Assembly (NCBI GenBank): GCA_937899935.1
Contig: CALCOW010000242.1
Coordinates: 1 to 11,246, forward strand
Origin: an uncultured Phycisphaerae bacterium
GTDB taxonomy: Bacteria > Planctomycetota > Phycisphaerae > Phycisphaerales > SM1A02
Direction: 5' to 3'
Length of the DNA stretch: 11,246 nucleotides
Shown: positions 1 to 8,403 of the stretch, piece after piece
How positions within the stretch are numbered: position 1 is the first letter of the stretch
Layout: every line of letters begins with the position of its first letter
Translations under genes and position numbers: made by a program
The notes under the pieces: model-generated
The model's database searches: none
What the model saw: only the letters and a program-made list of their open reading frames with translations
What the model was told of the DNA's origin: nothing

Positions 1-13
1 CGACCATTTTGCC

Positions 14-3000
14 ATGAAGAATTTCCATTGGCTCTTGCTGACACTTGTGAGCATCACCCTGATCATCACATCGAGTTCGCCTGGCCAAAGCAAAGCAGGG
101 GAAATCTCAGGCAAGCGACCCAACCGTCCTGAACTTTCACCAGTCAAACCAAAACAACCAATTGAACCGGTCGATGAAAGAGGCTGCGGTATGGAAGAGC
201 TGCGCCGCCATCTTGAAGGCGTGGGCATTGTCAATCCACGAGGTCTTTCAAGCGGTGGTGGATGCGCCGTCTATGACTGCGACAATCCCGCGAAGCGTGA
301 TCGCTACATCCCGACTGGCAACCTCGCAGAATGGAAGACGTTCCGTCTTAAAATCAATGTGTTCCGTGAAACTGACGGGACCAATCCGGCGGAAACACTG
401 CCTGCGATCGGGCAACAGATGACCACCCTGAACCTCGCCTTTGCTCCATACCAAATGAAGTTTGAAGCAGATGTTGAGTTTATCGATGACTCAAGCTTTC
501 GAGTGATCACCTCCCAGAACGATGCCAGACTCATGAAGCAGGCCTACGCTGATGAACCTGAACGACAGTTGAATGTGTATGTCACTGGATTTGCGGGCCA
601 ACTCAGTCCATGGTGCGGATTCGGTTATTTCCCATGGTGGTCTGGAGCCGTCACTGCTGATGGTGGCACTTATCTAAGAGAGTCCTGTTTTGGTGCCGGC
701 CAAACCGTGCTGGTTCATGAAATAGGCCACTGCCTGGGGCTCCTTCACACGTTCAATGGTGTCAGTGAAGTCGGACAGTGCTCAGCTTGTTACGAACGCG
801 CCGATGGTATCAACGCAGATGTCACTGGTGACTTTTGTAGCGACACCGCACCAACACCAAAGAACTCTTCTTGCGCTGATCCTGGTGGCATCGATCCATG
901 TAGCAGTGTCCCATGGGGCGAAACAGATCTTGAAAACTACATGAGCTACTCGAATTGTGATAGCGAGTTCTCGCCACAGCAAGCTGGACGCATGCACTGC
1001 TTTTCTGAGGCCTATCTCTCTGGTTGGTATGACGTGGATTATGCCTGTGAGGCTCCGTTGCGCGGCACCCTCTCCGGCGAACTCAACCAGAACGATCCAC
1101 AAACAGACAATGAATTTGGCTGTGCTATTGCCGTCAGTGCCGATGTGATGGTCGTTGGCATTCGTAACTATGCCGGACTCGATACCCCAGGTAGTTACAA
1201 CGGCACCGGCGCCGTCCAGTTCTACCGCTTCAATGGCAGTAGCTGGGTTGCGGAAGGCGGCCCTGTGCCCCATCCAGATCACCCAGAAGTTGCTGACCCG
1301 GACAACCCCAGTACATTCGAGCCAAATGGAGCTCGTTTTGGGGAGGCCGTCGCCATTCAATCTGATCCCATTAACGGAGATTATGCGGTCATCGGTGCGC
1401 GACAACAAGATGTGATGTCCAAAGGTGATGCCGCTGGCCTGGCATTCGTCTACCGCTATGACCAATCTATTGGCACCTGGTCGCTTGAGCAAAGACTTCA
1501 GCTCGATGAGATCGGCAGCAATCCACCCCACTTTCAACAGTACTTTGGCAACAGTGTTGCTATTGATCCGGTGGGCGGCACCATCTTGGTTGGTGCAACT
1601 GGTGATTATGGTGACCTAATAACTGCGGGTGAGATTGTACCCAACAGCGGATCTGTTTATCTCTTCGAATACGATCCTGACTTCGATCCCATCTCTGAAG
1701 AATGCAACACCCCTTGGTGCCAGAGGAGTTGGTTCCGAACTGCCATTATTGGTGATGAAGATGGTGGAGGCACACAGCAAGTTCTAACCTCCGCGCTGCG
1801 CGTACCACCATCGACCCAACTACCACCCGGCCCAATGCCCGGGGCTGCCTTTGGATATACCATTGCTGTTAACGATGAATACCTGGTCATCGGCGCTTAT
1901 CAAGATGATCTGCTGCTTCGCAATCTCTTCCCAGTAAATCAGGGAAGTGCCTATGTCTATAAAAGACGGCTCGATCCGTTGGATACCGAGTCACCATGGG
2001 AATTTGAGGCACTGCTTCAAGCTGATGATGCCAGTGAAGATGATGAATTCGGACATGATGTCGATATTAACAACGGCCTGATCGTCGTTGGCGCCCATCG
2101 TCGTGAAGCAAAGGCCGGTGGACTGCGCGGTGGCGTCTATACCTTCCTCACTGATGATTTAAGCGGCGGCCATACAGCTCCACTTGAGCCCGATATTCCT
2201 GACGTCCCAGGCGTTGCTGACCAGGCATTCTTTGGACACGCTGTGGCCCTTGGTGGCGATCAACTTATAGTCGGCGCGCCTTTCGAAGCTTCTTTTACGG
2301 ATGCCGATGGGGATGGCATTCCTGAGAGCAGCGTTCAAGGTGCTGGAGCAACCTATCTCTACACGAGCGATGGCGCTGGTGGCTGGGTCTTTGATGACAA
2401 ACAAATCATGGCGCCACCTGAAACCCTTGCGTGGCTTGGCTTCGACGTAGCCGCTGATGAAGGCACTCTTGCCAGCGGGGCACTTCGAGGCGACCACTTA
2501 GGTACGTTTACTGATTCTGGTGCAGTTTTTGCCGTGGGCGGCAGCGGCGGCCAGGACTGTAATTGCAACGGCGTCTGGGACTGCGAAGATATTGTCGGCG
2601 GGTTCAGTAGTGACTGTAATCTAAACGGCATTCCCGATGAGTGTGAGTGGGACCCAACGATCAAAGGTTGCCCAGCACTGCTCCCTGTGGGCTGCAATGT
2701 TGAACTGTTAAACGTCGCACTTGAATCAGATCAACTCGGCCCCATTGGATGCATTGCAACTCCAAGCGGCAGTGTGCTCTATGAAACCCCCTGGTCTTTA
2801 GATTTTCCATCTCCGGCGGCTGATGACGGAAGTGGGCTGATGACGGTCGATATCACTGTTTCTGCGTCAGCAGATATAGACTCATCGGGCCGCGTCCTAC
2901 ACGTGTTTCTTAACCAGACCTGTCTGACTGATGGCACCTACACCGATCCAAACACGCTACAGCCAATTGGACCACTCTTTAATGATCCGTTCACCGTTGC

Positions 3001-3778
3001 GTGTGCTAGTTCAGATCTACCAACAGATACGATTAACTTCCCAGTTGCTGACTTTAATGCCCTGTTGCTCAGTGCCAATGGGCCGACCAGCCTCATTGTC
3101 GGCGCTCGTAATCCGTCCAACCCACAACTTGGAAATCCAGCGGTTGATCCATTTGCCTGCGATCCGGAAGGCAGCTTTGTCACAATCAGCATCAACTACC
3201 TACCCGATCTTGACTGTGATGGGGACTGCACCTTTGATCCTTGCCAGATTGTTGATTCAACCATCGACGGGGTGCCTCAAATAGATTTGAATCTGAATAA
3301 CATCCTGGACATCTGTGAAAGTATTAACCCATCTGATCTCAACCGAGCCTGCTGTATCAGTGACACCTGCCGTGTGCTACCCATGGCTGAGTGCACGGCC
3401 CAAGGCGGCATCACTTTCCCTGGACTATCAGATTGCAATACGGTGATCTGTGATGATGCGCCTACGAACATTCCATGTTGTGTTGATGGTGTTTGCGAGA
3501 TCATCAGTCGAGCCGAGTGCCTTGCCAATTGCGGCACCCCTCAAACTACAGGGTCAACCTGTAGCAGCAGCATCATTTGCCCACCAGCATGTTTAGCTGA
3601 TCTTGATTGCGACAACATTGTCGGCGCAAGCGACTGGAGTATTATCCTGGCCAACTTTGGCTGTGGTCCATCACCGAACTGCCCTGGCGACATTAGTGGG
3701 CCACTCGGTTTTCCTGATGGGTTTGTTGATCTGTTCGATTTCTCGGCCATCATTATCGCTTGGGGCCCCTGCCCATAG
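14..3778 (+). CDS. Secreted M43-like zinc metalloprotease with FG-GAP repeats and C-terminal dockerin-like tail
   Basis: A 1254-residue exported multidomain protein. Residues 1-28 form a signal peptide (Lys2, a Leu/Ile/Val core, then a polar segment). The zinc site HEIGHCLGLLH starts at His235 (ligands His235, His239, His245; catalytic Glu236). A Met-turn NYMSYS follows at Met310, with a preceding DFCSDTAPTP segment. Together these match the pappalysin/cytophagalysin (M43) family, which cleaves peptides outside the cell. Residues about 350-845 hold roughly seven FG-GAP-type repeats (FG.A/S.A...VVG pattern), probably a beta-propeller. Cys-rich DCNCNGVWDC and DCNLNGIPDEC elements lie near 848-880. 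A beta-rich region of about 200 residues that I cannot assign follows. Two 'CC...C...C...C' repeats occupy about 1112-1190, and a dockerin-like tail ending WGPCP closes the protein. The active-site motif is intact. Only 13 bases precede the ATG, so no ribosome binding site or promoter can be judged. The family call is strong; the substrate is unknown. Confidence 0.93.
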   Translation: MKNFHWLLLTLVSITLIITSSSPGQSKAGEISGKRPNRPELSPVKPKQPIEPVDERGCGMEELRRHLEGVGIVNPRGLSSGGGCAVYDCDNPAKRDRYIPTGNLAEWKTFRLKINVFRETDGTNPAETLPAIGQQMTTLNLAFAPYQMKFEADVEFIDDSSFRVITSQNDARLMKQAYADEPERQLNVYVTGFAGQLSPWCGFGYFPWWSGAVTADGGTYLRESCFGAGQTVLVHEIGHCLGLLHTFNGVSEVGQCSACYERADGINADVTGDFCSDTAPTPKNSSCADPGGIDPCSSVPWGETDLENYMSYSNCDSEFSPQQAGRMHCFSEAYLSGWYDVDYACEAPLRGTLSGELNQNDPQTDNEFGCAIAVSADVMVVGIRNYAGLDTPGSYNGTGAVQFYRFNGSSWVAEGGPVPHPDHPEVADPDNPSTFEPNGARFGEAVAIQSDPINGDYAVIGARQQDVMSKGDAAGLAFVYRYDQSIGTWSLEQRLQLDEIGSNPPHFQQYFGNSVAIDPVGGTILVGATGDYGDLITAGEIVPNSGSVYLFEYDPDFDPISEECNTPWCQRSWFRTAIIGDEDGGGTQQVLTSALRVPPSTQLPPGPMPGAAFGYTIAVNDEYLVIGAYQDDLLLRNLFPVNQGSAYVYKRRLDPLDTESPWEFEALLQADDASEDDEFGHDVDINNGLIVVGAHRREAKAGGLRGGVYTFLTDDLSGGHTAPLEPDIPDVPGVADQAFFGHAVALGGDQLIVGAPFEASFTDADGDGIPESSVQGAGATYLYTSDGAGGWVFDDKQIMAPPETLAWLGFDVAADEGTLASGALRGDHLGTFTDSGAVFAVGGSGGQDCNCNGVWDCEDIVGGFSSDCNLNGIPDECEWDPTIKGCPALLPVGCNVELLNVALESDQLGPIGCIATPSGSVLYETPWSLDFPSPAADDGSGLMTVDITVSASADIDSSGRVLHVFLNQTCLTDGTYTDPNTLQPIGPLFNDPFTVACASSDLPTDTINFPVADFNALLLSANGPTSLIVGARNPSNPQLGNPAVDPFACDPEGSFVTISINYLPDLDCDGDCTFDPCQIVDSTIDGVPQIDLNLNNILDICESINPSDLNRACCISDTCRVLPMAECTAQGGITFPGLSDCNTVICDDAPTNIPCCVDGVCEIISRAECLANCGTPQTTGSTCSSSIICPPACLADLDCDNIVGASDWSIILANFGCGPSPNCPGDISGPLGFPDGFVDLFDFSAIIIAWGPCP

Positions 3779-3808
3779 ACGATTCGGCGCGACGACCAAG
3801 CAGCTGTC

Positions 3809-5536
3809 TCAAGGACGATCAATGACAAGATGCTGATCTAAATTTGTGATTTGTTGCGTTTGCCGAAAACCATCAGCCCATATCACTGTTATCTCAACAC
3901 TCTCAACATCCGCAGCAAAAGCGAAATACGCTTCTGTTGGTACCGCACTCTGAAAACTACCACCCCCAATTAACCATCGCCTTTGAACACGACCATTGGC
4001 TTGGGCAGTGACGACCGCGCCGAGCCCTGAGGAGTTTCCAATGGCGTCCCGGCTATCACGCAATGACACCGTGAGCCACTGCACGCCCTCTTTTGCAGCA
4101 GTGTTCTCGTAAAGGCGAAGAGGACCACTGCGATCTGCTGTAATCAAGTCAACATCGCCATCACGATCAAGATCGCCCCAAGTGGCCGCCCGACCATGGC
4201 GGGGTTCTGCCAGCCACGGGCCCCATTGCTTCAGTGATTCACCTTTCACTAATGCGAATCGATTCCCATTCCTGACATACAGCTCTGGGGGCTGTGCATA
4301 GGCGGAATCCATTTGCTCCATCGTCGCTTGTGGATAGACATGACCATTGAGAATGAAGAGTTCTTCCACACCGTCTTGATCGAAGTCAATAAAACCTGTG
4401 GCCCAACCCAATGAGCTTCGACTGACAACACCGAGGCCTGATGGGCCACTGCGATCGTCATAAAAACCCGAGCCAGCACTCATATGCAACGTATTGGTAT
4501 CACTGGAAAAGTTTGTGCTGAAGAAATCAGCAAGACCGTCATCGTTAAGATCTGCCACTGCCATGCCCATCGTGGCTTGTGGTCCACCATCCATATTCGC
4601 CGCAAGCCCACTTTGTGCACCCATCTCATCAAAGACGCCCTGTCCATCATTGACCAGATAAAAATTTGGCATTGAGTCATTGCCAACCAAGATGTCTTGA
4701 TCACCATCACTATCAATATCCAACATCAACACATTAAGGCCAAATGAAGGAGACACATTGTTTATGCCAGATGCCTCCGGCGCCACCTGAAAGACACCGT
4801 GGCCATCATTGATGTAAAGGACATCTGCCTGTGGTTCCAGGCCATGCGGCCCAGCCATAACTTTGATGTCTTTATAAGTGGCACTCTTCGGTGGATTAAC
4901 AACGTCAAAATCGAGGTAATTGACAACGTACAGATCAAGATCACCATCTGAATCGATATCACCCATCGCTGCGGATGTTCCCCAGCGATCATCACCAACA
5001 CCAGCAGCCGCTGTTATATCTTCAAATCGCCCTGCTGGATCTCCGGTATTGCGCATCAGCACGTTGGCACCAAAACGTGTTACGTAGAGATCCAGATGTC
5101 CATCACCATCCACATCACCAACAGCCACGCCCATGCTCCACCCGGGTATGTTCAACCCCGAGGCAATGGTGGCATCCTTAAATTCAATGGCCTGACCAGG
5201 AGTGGTGATGTTCTGAAAATAACGGCTCCCAGGCCCACCGGAAAGATCGGCCAGCGACGATCCGTTGGCAACAAAGAGATCAAGATCACCATCACCATCA
5301 CCATCAAAGAGCGCCACACCGCTGCCATTGACCTCAAGAATGTACTCTGGTTGATCTGCACCACTTGTGGTGGTGAGCTCAATGCCACTTTGGTTGGTGA
5401 TATCCCTCAACAGCGGCATCATCGCCTCGCTGCTAGCGGTCTCTTCCGATGGCTCTTCTGAATGCTGGCAGCCAGGCAGCAACACACCACTTGTGATGCA
5501 CACAAAAACAATTAATAACAGTGGCCGGAAGATCAT
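3809..5536 (-). CDS. CRTAC1-like FG-GAP/VCBS repeat lipoprotein with ASPIC/UnbV domain
   Basis: A 575-residue protein predicted to be an envelope lipoprotein. From the ATG at 5536 it begins with a short basic start, a Leu/Ile/Val-rich core and a lipobox-like LPGC at Cys23, followed by an acidic Ser/Glu linker. About seven FG-GAP/VCBS repeats follow, each with a calcium-binding-type loop such as DGDGDGDLDLF, DVDGDGHLDLY, DIDSDGDLDLY, DIDSDGDQDIL, DLNDDGLADFF, DFDQDGVEELF and DLDRDGDVDLI. These should form a beta-propeller. The last ~75 residues match the ASPIC/UnbV domain (GLGAVVTAQ, a Gln-Arg-Arg turn, GGGSFQSA, then VEITVIWADG). No catalytic site is evident, so a binding or scaffold role is inferred. 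The ATG at 5536-5534 overlaps the TGA of the upstream TPR gene as ATGA, which points to translational coupling. An in-frame GTG at 5572 with GAGG four bases upstream would add 12 polar residues; I prefer 5536 because it gives a cleaner lipoprotein signal. Confidence 0.92.
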   Translation of the reverse strand: MIFRPLLLIVFVCITSGVLLPGCQHSEEPSEETASSEAMMPLLRDITNQSGIELTTTSGADQPEYILEVNGSGVALFDGDGDGDLDLFVANGSSLADLSGGPGSRYFQNITTPGQAIEFKDATIASGLNIPGWSMGVAVGDVDGDGHLDLYVTRFGANVLMRNTGDPAGRFEDITAAAGVGDDRWGTSAAMGDIDSDGDLDLYVVNYLDFDVVNPPKSATYKDIKVMAGPHGLEPQADVLYINDGHGVFQVAPEASGINNVSPSFGLNVLMLDIDSDGDQDILVGNDSMPNFYLVNDGQGVFDEMGAQSGLAANMDGGPQATMGMAVADLNDDGLADFFSTNFSSDTNTLHMSAGSGFYDDRSGPSGLGVVSRSSLGWATGFIDFDQDGVEELFILNGHVYPQATMEQMDSAYAQPPELYVRNGNRFALVKGESLKQWGPWLAEPRHGRAATWGDLDRDGDVDLITADRSGPLRLYENTAAKEGVQWLTVSLRDSRDAIGNSSGLGAVVTAQANGRVQRRWLIGGGSFQSAVPTEAYFAFAADVESVEITVIWADGFRQTQQITNLDQHLVIDRP

Positions 5537-6420
5537 TCGGGAAAGCTCGTTGTCGGATGTTTGCTTCGCCACAGTTCCTCATACGTGTCGTAGGCTCGTT
5601 GTGCTTGATCAACGAGGCCTTGTCGCCTTAATACCTGAGACATCTTGTAATGCAATTCAGGTGATTCTGGTATGAGTGTAAGAGCATCAGAAAGTGTTTG
5701 TTGCGCTACTTCAAGTTGACCTTGCTGCATTCGTACATCTGCCAATCTTACAAGTGCTTTACCCACTTCAGCATCGCGGGAACGCTCTGACTGCTGAAAG
5801 AGATTAACACTTTCTGTCAACCGATTCGCTGCCGTATCAAGATCACCCTGTTCGTATGCAATAAGACCAAGTGCAAATTGTGCATCTGCATTTTCTGGTG
5901 AACCTTGAATGTACCAAAGCAGCGCGTCTTCAGCTTCATCGGGTTGCCCCATGTAATACATTGCCCAACCTTGAAAATATGCTGTCTGGCCATAGGTTGG
6001 TGCCAGTTCACGTGCACGGGCGAAAGACTCGAGAGCCGGGCCATATCGCTTTTCGACGTGATAGGTAAGACCAAAAAGAAAGTGTGCCAGACCTTCGTTC
6101 GGTTGGGCATCTAGATAACGCCTCAAACGAACGCGAGCAGCGCCAAGTTGATCTTGCTGGATCAGTGCAAAGTACTCTGCGAGTGCACCAGTAATTTTCA
6201 ATGATGTGTCTGGTACAGCACGCCGTTGATCACTTGCATGAGCCGGTGACTCACTCGGCGCTGATCCAGTTGATGTGCTCGAAGAAGAGCCCCCATCACA
6301 CCCAGCGAAGAACGCTAAGCAGCCCAAAACGACCCCAAAGCCCACCGCAGAGACATCGCTCCAGCGAGAACCCGACTGCTGATGTTTTCTATGAGATGCT
6401 TGCATTCTCGAGGGCATCAT
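5533..6420 (-). CDS. TPR-repeat lipoprotein, coupled to the CRTAC1-like gene
   Basis: About 295 residues from the ATG at 6420. The N-terminus has a basic stretch (SHRKHQQSGSR), a hydrophobic segment and the lipobox FAGC at about Cys41, then a Ser/Thr-rich linker, so a membrane-anchored lipoprotein is expected. Roughly residue 74 to the end is helical tetratricopeptide-repeat sequence. About five units are visible, e.g. around AHFLFGLTYHVEKRYGPALE, AYFQGWAMYYMGQPDEAEDA, AQFALGLIAYEQGDLDTAAN and LHYKMSQVLRRQGLVDQAQR. TPRs bind proteins or peptides; no enzyme motif is seen. The frame stays open upstream to an ATG at 6546, but those 42 residues would place an unlikely hydrophobic Phe-rich segment ahead of the signal peptide. 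Starts at 6420, 6417 or 6405 fit better, and none has a clear Shine-Dalgarno. The stop overlaps the next gene's start by four bases. TPR and CRTAC1-type genes side by side are a recurrent planctomycete pattern (general knowledge, not checked here). Confidence 0.88.
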   Translation of the reverse strand: MMPSRMQASHRKHQQSGSRWSDVSAVGFGVVLGCLAFFAGCDGGSSSSTSTGSAPSESPAHASDQRRAVPDTSLKITGALAEYFALIQQDQLGAARVRLRRYLDAQPNEGLAHFLFGLTYHVEKRYGPALESFARARELAPTYGQTAYFQGWAMYYMGQPDEAEDALLWYIQGSPENADAQFALGLIAYEQGDLDTAANRLTESVNLFQQSERSRDAEVGKALVRLADVRMQQGQLEVAQQTLSDALTLIPESPELHYKMSQVLRRQGLVDQAQRAYDTYEELWRSKHPTTSFPE

Positions 6421-6603
6421 AGTCCCACTGGCCAGCATCTCTGGACTGGTGCACCCAGACGCCCTGAAGACCCCAAAAACGTCCGATCCCTCCAAAAACC
6501 ACAAAAAAAACACCTCAACCTGCATATTTGACAACTTTTCACGCAACGGATGTGGACAGGACCTCGAATCTTCTTCATGGTGGGGTAGTGCGGCGAGGAG
6601 AAG
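6421..6603. promoter_or_regulatory. Divergent intergenic region between the TPR/CRTAC1 unit and the di-heme oxidoreductase gene
   Basis: These 183 bases separate two divergently transcribed genes, so they should carry promoters for both. An A-rich tract lies at about 6493-6509. A TTGACA hexamer at 6528-6533 on the plus strand resembles a -35 box, but the hexamer 17 bases downstream (TGTGGA) is a poor -10, so I do not call a defined promoter. The TPR reading frame stays open across part of this region, which makes its left boundary depend on the start chosen. Confidence 0.45.
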
Positions 6604-8349
6604 GTGTCAGAAAGAAGTTCAGAACAGGATTGGTGCACGTTGAATTTGAAGCACTATAGGACGCTAAAATTGGCCGTCCCGCCAGCCATAATGGCCCTGT
6701 TTATCACCACATCCTCACTTGGCCAGAACCAGGCTCAAGAAGCTGCCGGAGCCCCCCTCAACGACCTGACGCCCGACCAAAGAACACGATTCGATTTCGG
6801 CCGCACCGCCTACCTACACGTCTTCACGGCACCCGAAGGACTTGGTCCAATCATGAACCAACAGTCCTGCGGAGCTTGCCATAACAGACCGATCGGTGGA
6901 CCAGGCAATATCAGCGTGACACGCTTTGGTGTCATTGGAAAAGAAGGTGGTTTTGATCCGCTAGATGCATTGGGTGGCTCGCTATTACAAAAGGAATCCA
7001 TCACCCCAGCATGCGCAGAAGTCGTGCCACCGATTGCCAATATTACCGCTCAGCGCGTTACCAATGGAGCCCTCGGCTATGGGCTTATTGAGGCTATTAA
7101 AGAGAGCCAATTCTTAGCTGTACAGGCTTCTCAACCTGCAGGTCAACAAGGTGTGATTCAGTATGTTCCCGCACTTGAAGATCCTCCACTGAGCCCTCTA
7201 CGAGTTGGTCGCTTCGGGTGGAAGGCACAAGTCGCAACTATTCTGACTTTCTCTGGCGATGCTGCGTTGAACGAGATGGGCATTACCAATCGACTCATTC
7301 CCACAGAAACCGCTCCAAATGGTGATGCCGCATTGCTTGCCGCTTGCGACGACGTCGCTGATCCAGAAGATCAGCCCGACGCCTTAGGTGTTGAATTTAT
7401 TGATCGTATTACAGATTTCCAGCGCTTCCTTGCAGGACCACCTCAAACACCACAATCTGGGCTGACTGGCGAAACTCTGTTCAACAACGTTGGCTGCAAC
7501 ACATGTCATGTGAACTCATACACGACACCAAATGATATGTCTCTGGAAGCTGCATTACGGAACAAACAAGTCAAGACGTACAGTGATTTTATGCTGCATG
7601 ACATGGGTATTGCTGGCGATGGCATCTTTGACGGCGTTGCCAGCGGAAGAATGATGCGCACCCCACCACTATGGGGCATGCGAAACCGCGATCCGATGTG
7701 GCATGATGGACGGGTTGCCGCTGGCACTTTCTCAGACCGAATCAAAAGCACCACTCCTGGCAATCAAGGCGTCATCTACTGGCACAACCAGTTTGGCAGT
7801 CAGGCACAAGCTTCTGCACAAGCCTTCTTTGCACTAAGCCAACAAGATCAGGACAGCATCGTCACGTTCCTTGATTCTTTGGGACGCCTTGAATTTGATG
7901 TGGATGGCAACGACGTGATTGAGATCAGCGACTTTAACGAAATGGTGCTCTGCGCTGGATCGGGCGTCAAAGCCAACCACCCCTGTGCCATTCATGATGT
8001 TGATCAAGACGGCGACATTGATAGCAATGACTTTGATGTCTTCATGACTGTCTTTAGTGGCACTACGATTAATGATTGTAATAACAATGGCATCGCCGAC
8101 ATGCAAGACATCTTTGATGGCAGCAGTTTCGATGGAAACGGAAATGCGATACCAGATGAGTGTGAAACCTGCATTGCTGATACGAATTCAGATTCGTTGG
8201 TAGACTATATGGACTTTTCACAAATGCTCATTCAGTGGGGACCATGCCCTGCACCGTGCATGAGTGACTTCGATGGCAATGGCGATGTTAACGTTCAGGA
8301 TTTCACAATTCTCTTAATTAACTTTGGGAACACTTGCGGAAGTCCATAA
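6604..8349 (+). CDS. Di-heme oxidoreductase (DHOR-like, putative peroxidase family) with C-terminal dockerin-like tail
   Basis: Up to 581 residues. Two c-type heme sites are present: CGACH at Cys89-His93 and CNTCH at Cys298-His302. The surrounding sequence fits the DHOR/'thiol oxidoreductase' family, related to MauG and bacterial cytochrome c peroxidases: GLGPIMNQQSCGACHNRPIGG-like N-terminus, GYGLIEAI, GRFGWKAQVATILTFSGDAA, HDMG, and RTPPLWGMRNRDPMWHDGR with His367. It should act as a periplasmic or surface electron-transfer enzyme; the substrate is unknown. From about residue 430 the enzyme domain is followed by an extra ~150 residues of EF-hand/dockerin-like repeats (DVDGNDVIEISDF, DVDQDGDIDSNDF, DCNNNGIADMQDI, DFSQMLIQWGPCP, DFDGNGDVNVQDF), absent from typical family members. 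A signal peptide lies before LGQNQAQ. The start is uncertain: GTG 6604 has AGGAG only 3 bases upstream; TTG 6640 has AGGA 10 bases upstream and a tidier signal peptide; ATG 6691 would lose the basic n-region. Confidence 0.92.
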   Translation: MSERSSEQDWCTLNLKHYRTLKLAVPPAIMALFITTSSLGQNQAQEAAGAPLNDLTPDQRTRFDFGRTAYLHVFTAPEGLGPIMNQQSCGACHNRPIGGPGNISVTRFGVIGKEGGFDPLDALGGSLLQKESITPACAEVVPPIANITAQRVTNGALGYGLIEAIKESQFLAVQASQPAGQQGVIQYVPALEDPPLSPLRVGRFGWKAQVATILTFSGDAALNEMGITNRLIPTETAPNGDAALLAACDDVADPEDQPDALGVEFIDRITDFQRFLAGPPQTPQSGLTGETLFNNVGCNTCHVNSYTTPNDMSLEAALRNKQVKTYSDFMLHDMGIAGDGIFDGVASGRMMRTPPLWGMRNRDPMWHDGRVAAGTFSDRIKSTTPGNQGVIYWHNQFGSQAQASAQAFFALSQQDQDSIVTFLDSLGRLEFDVDGNDVIEISDFNEMVLCAGSGVKANHPCAIHDVDQDGDIDSNDFDVFMTVFSGTTINDCNNNGIADMQDIFDGSSFDGNGNAIPDECETCIADTNSDSLVDYMDFSQMLIQWGPCPAPCMSDFDGNGDVNVQDFTILLINFGNTCGSP

Positions 8350-8391
8350 TTTTTAGACTGTATTCGGCCTGCGAAATCTAGCATGGCCACG

Positions 8392-8396
8392 AGGAG
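8392..8396 (+). promoter_or_regulatory. Ribosome binding site AGGAG that sets the start of the FG-GAP gene
   Basis: AGGAG lies 7 bases before the ATG at 8404. An earlier in-frame ATG at 8383 would put this site inside the coding sequence and add seven residues ahead of an otherwise clean signal peptide (MLRRVVATLG...). The start at 8404 is therefore preferred. Confidence 0.75.
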
Positions 8397-8403
8397 AACC
8401 GAG

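Noticed and set aside
782..1537. 251-codon open frame on the minus strand
   Set aside because: It lies entirely antisense to the FG-GAP part of the protease, which has clear domain structure. The antisense translation has no signal peptide or recognisable motif.
5278..5310. Short tandem repeat of ATC ACC / CAT CAC units, first considered as a microsatellite or regulatory repeat
   Set aside because: On the coding (minus) strand it reads GAT GGT GAT GGT, the DGDGDGD calcium loop of an FG-GAP repeat, so protein constraint explains it.
5096..5461. 121-codon plus-strand frame inside the CRTAC1-like gene
   Set aside because: It is antisense to well-defined FG-GAP repeats, and its Ile/Thr/His-rich runs are the complement of the Asp-Gly codons.
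6528..6556. TTGACA as a sigma-70 promoter for the di-heme enzyme
   Set aside because: The matching -10 position reads TGTGGA, too far from TATAAT to call.
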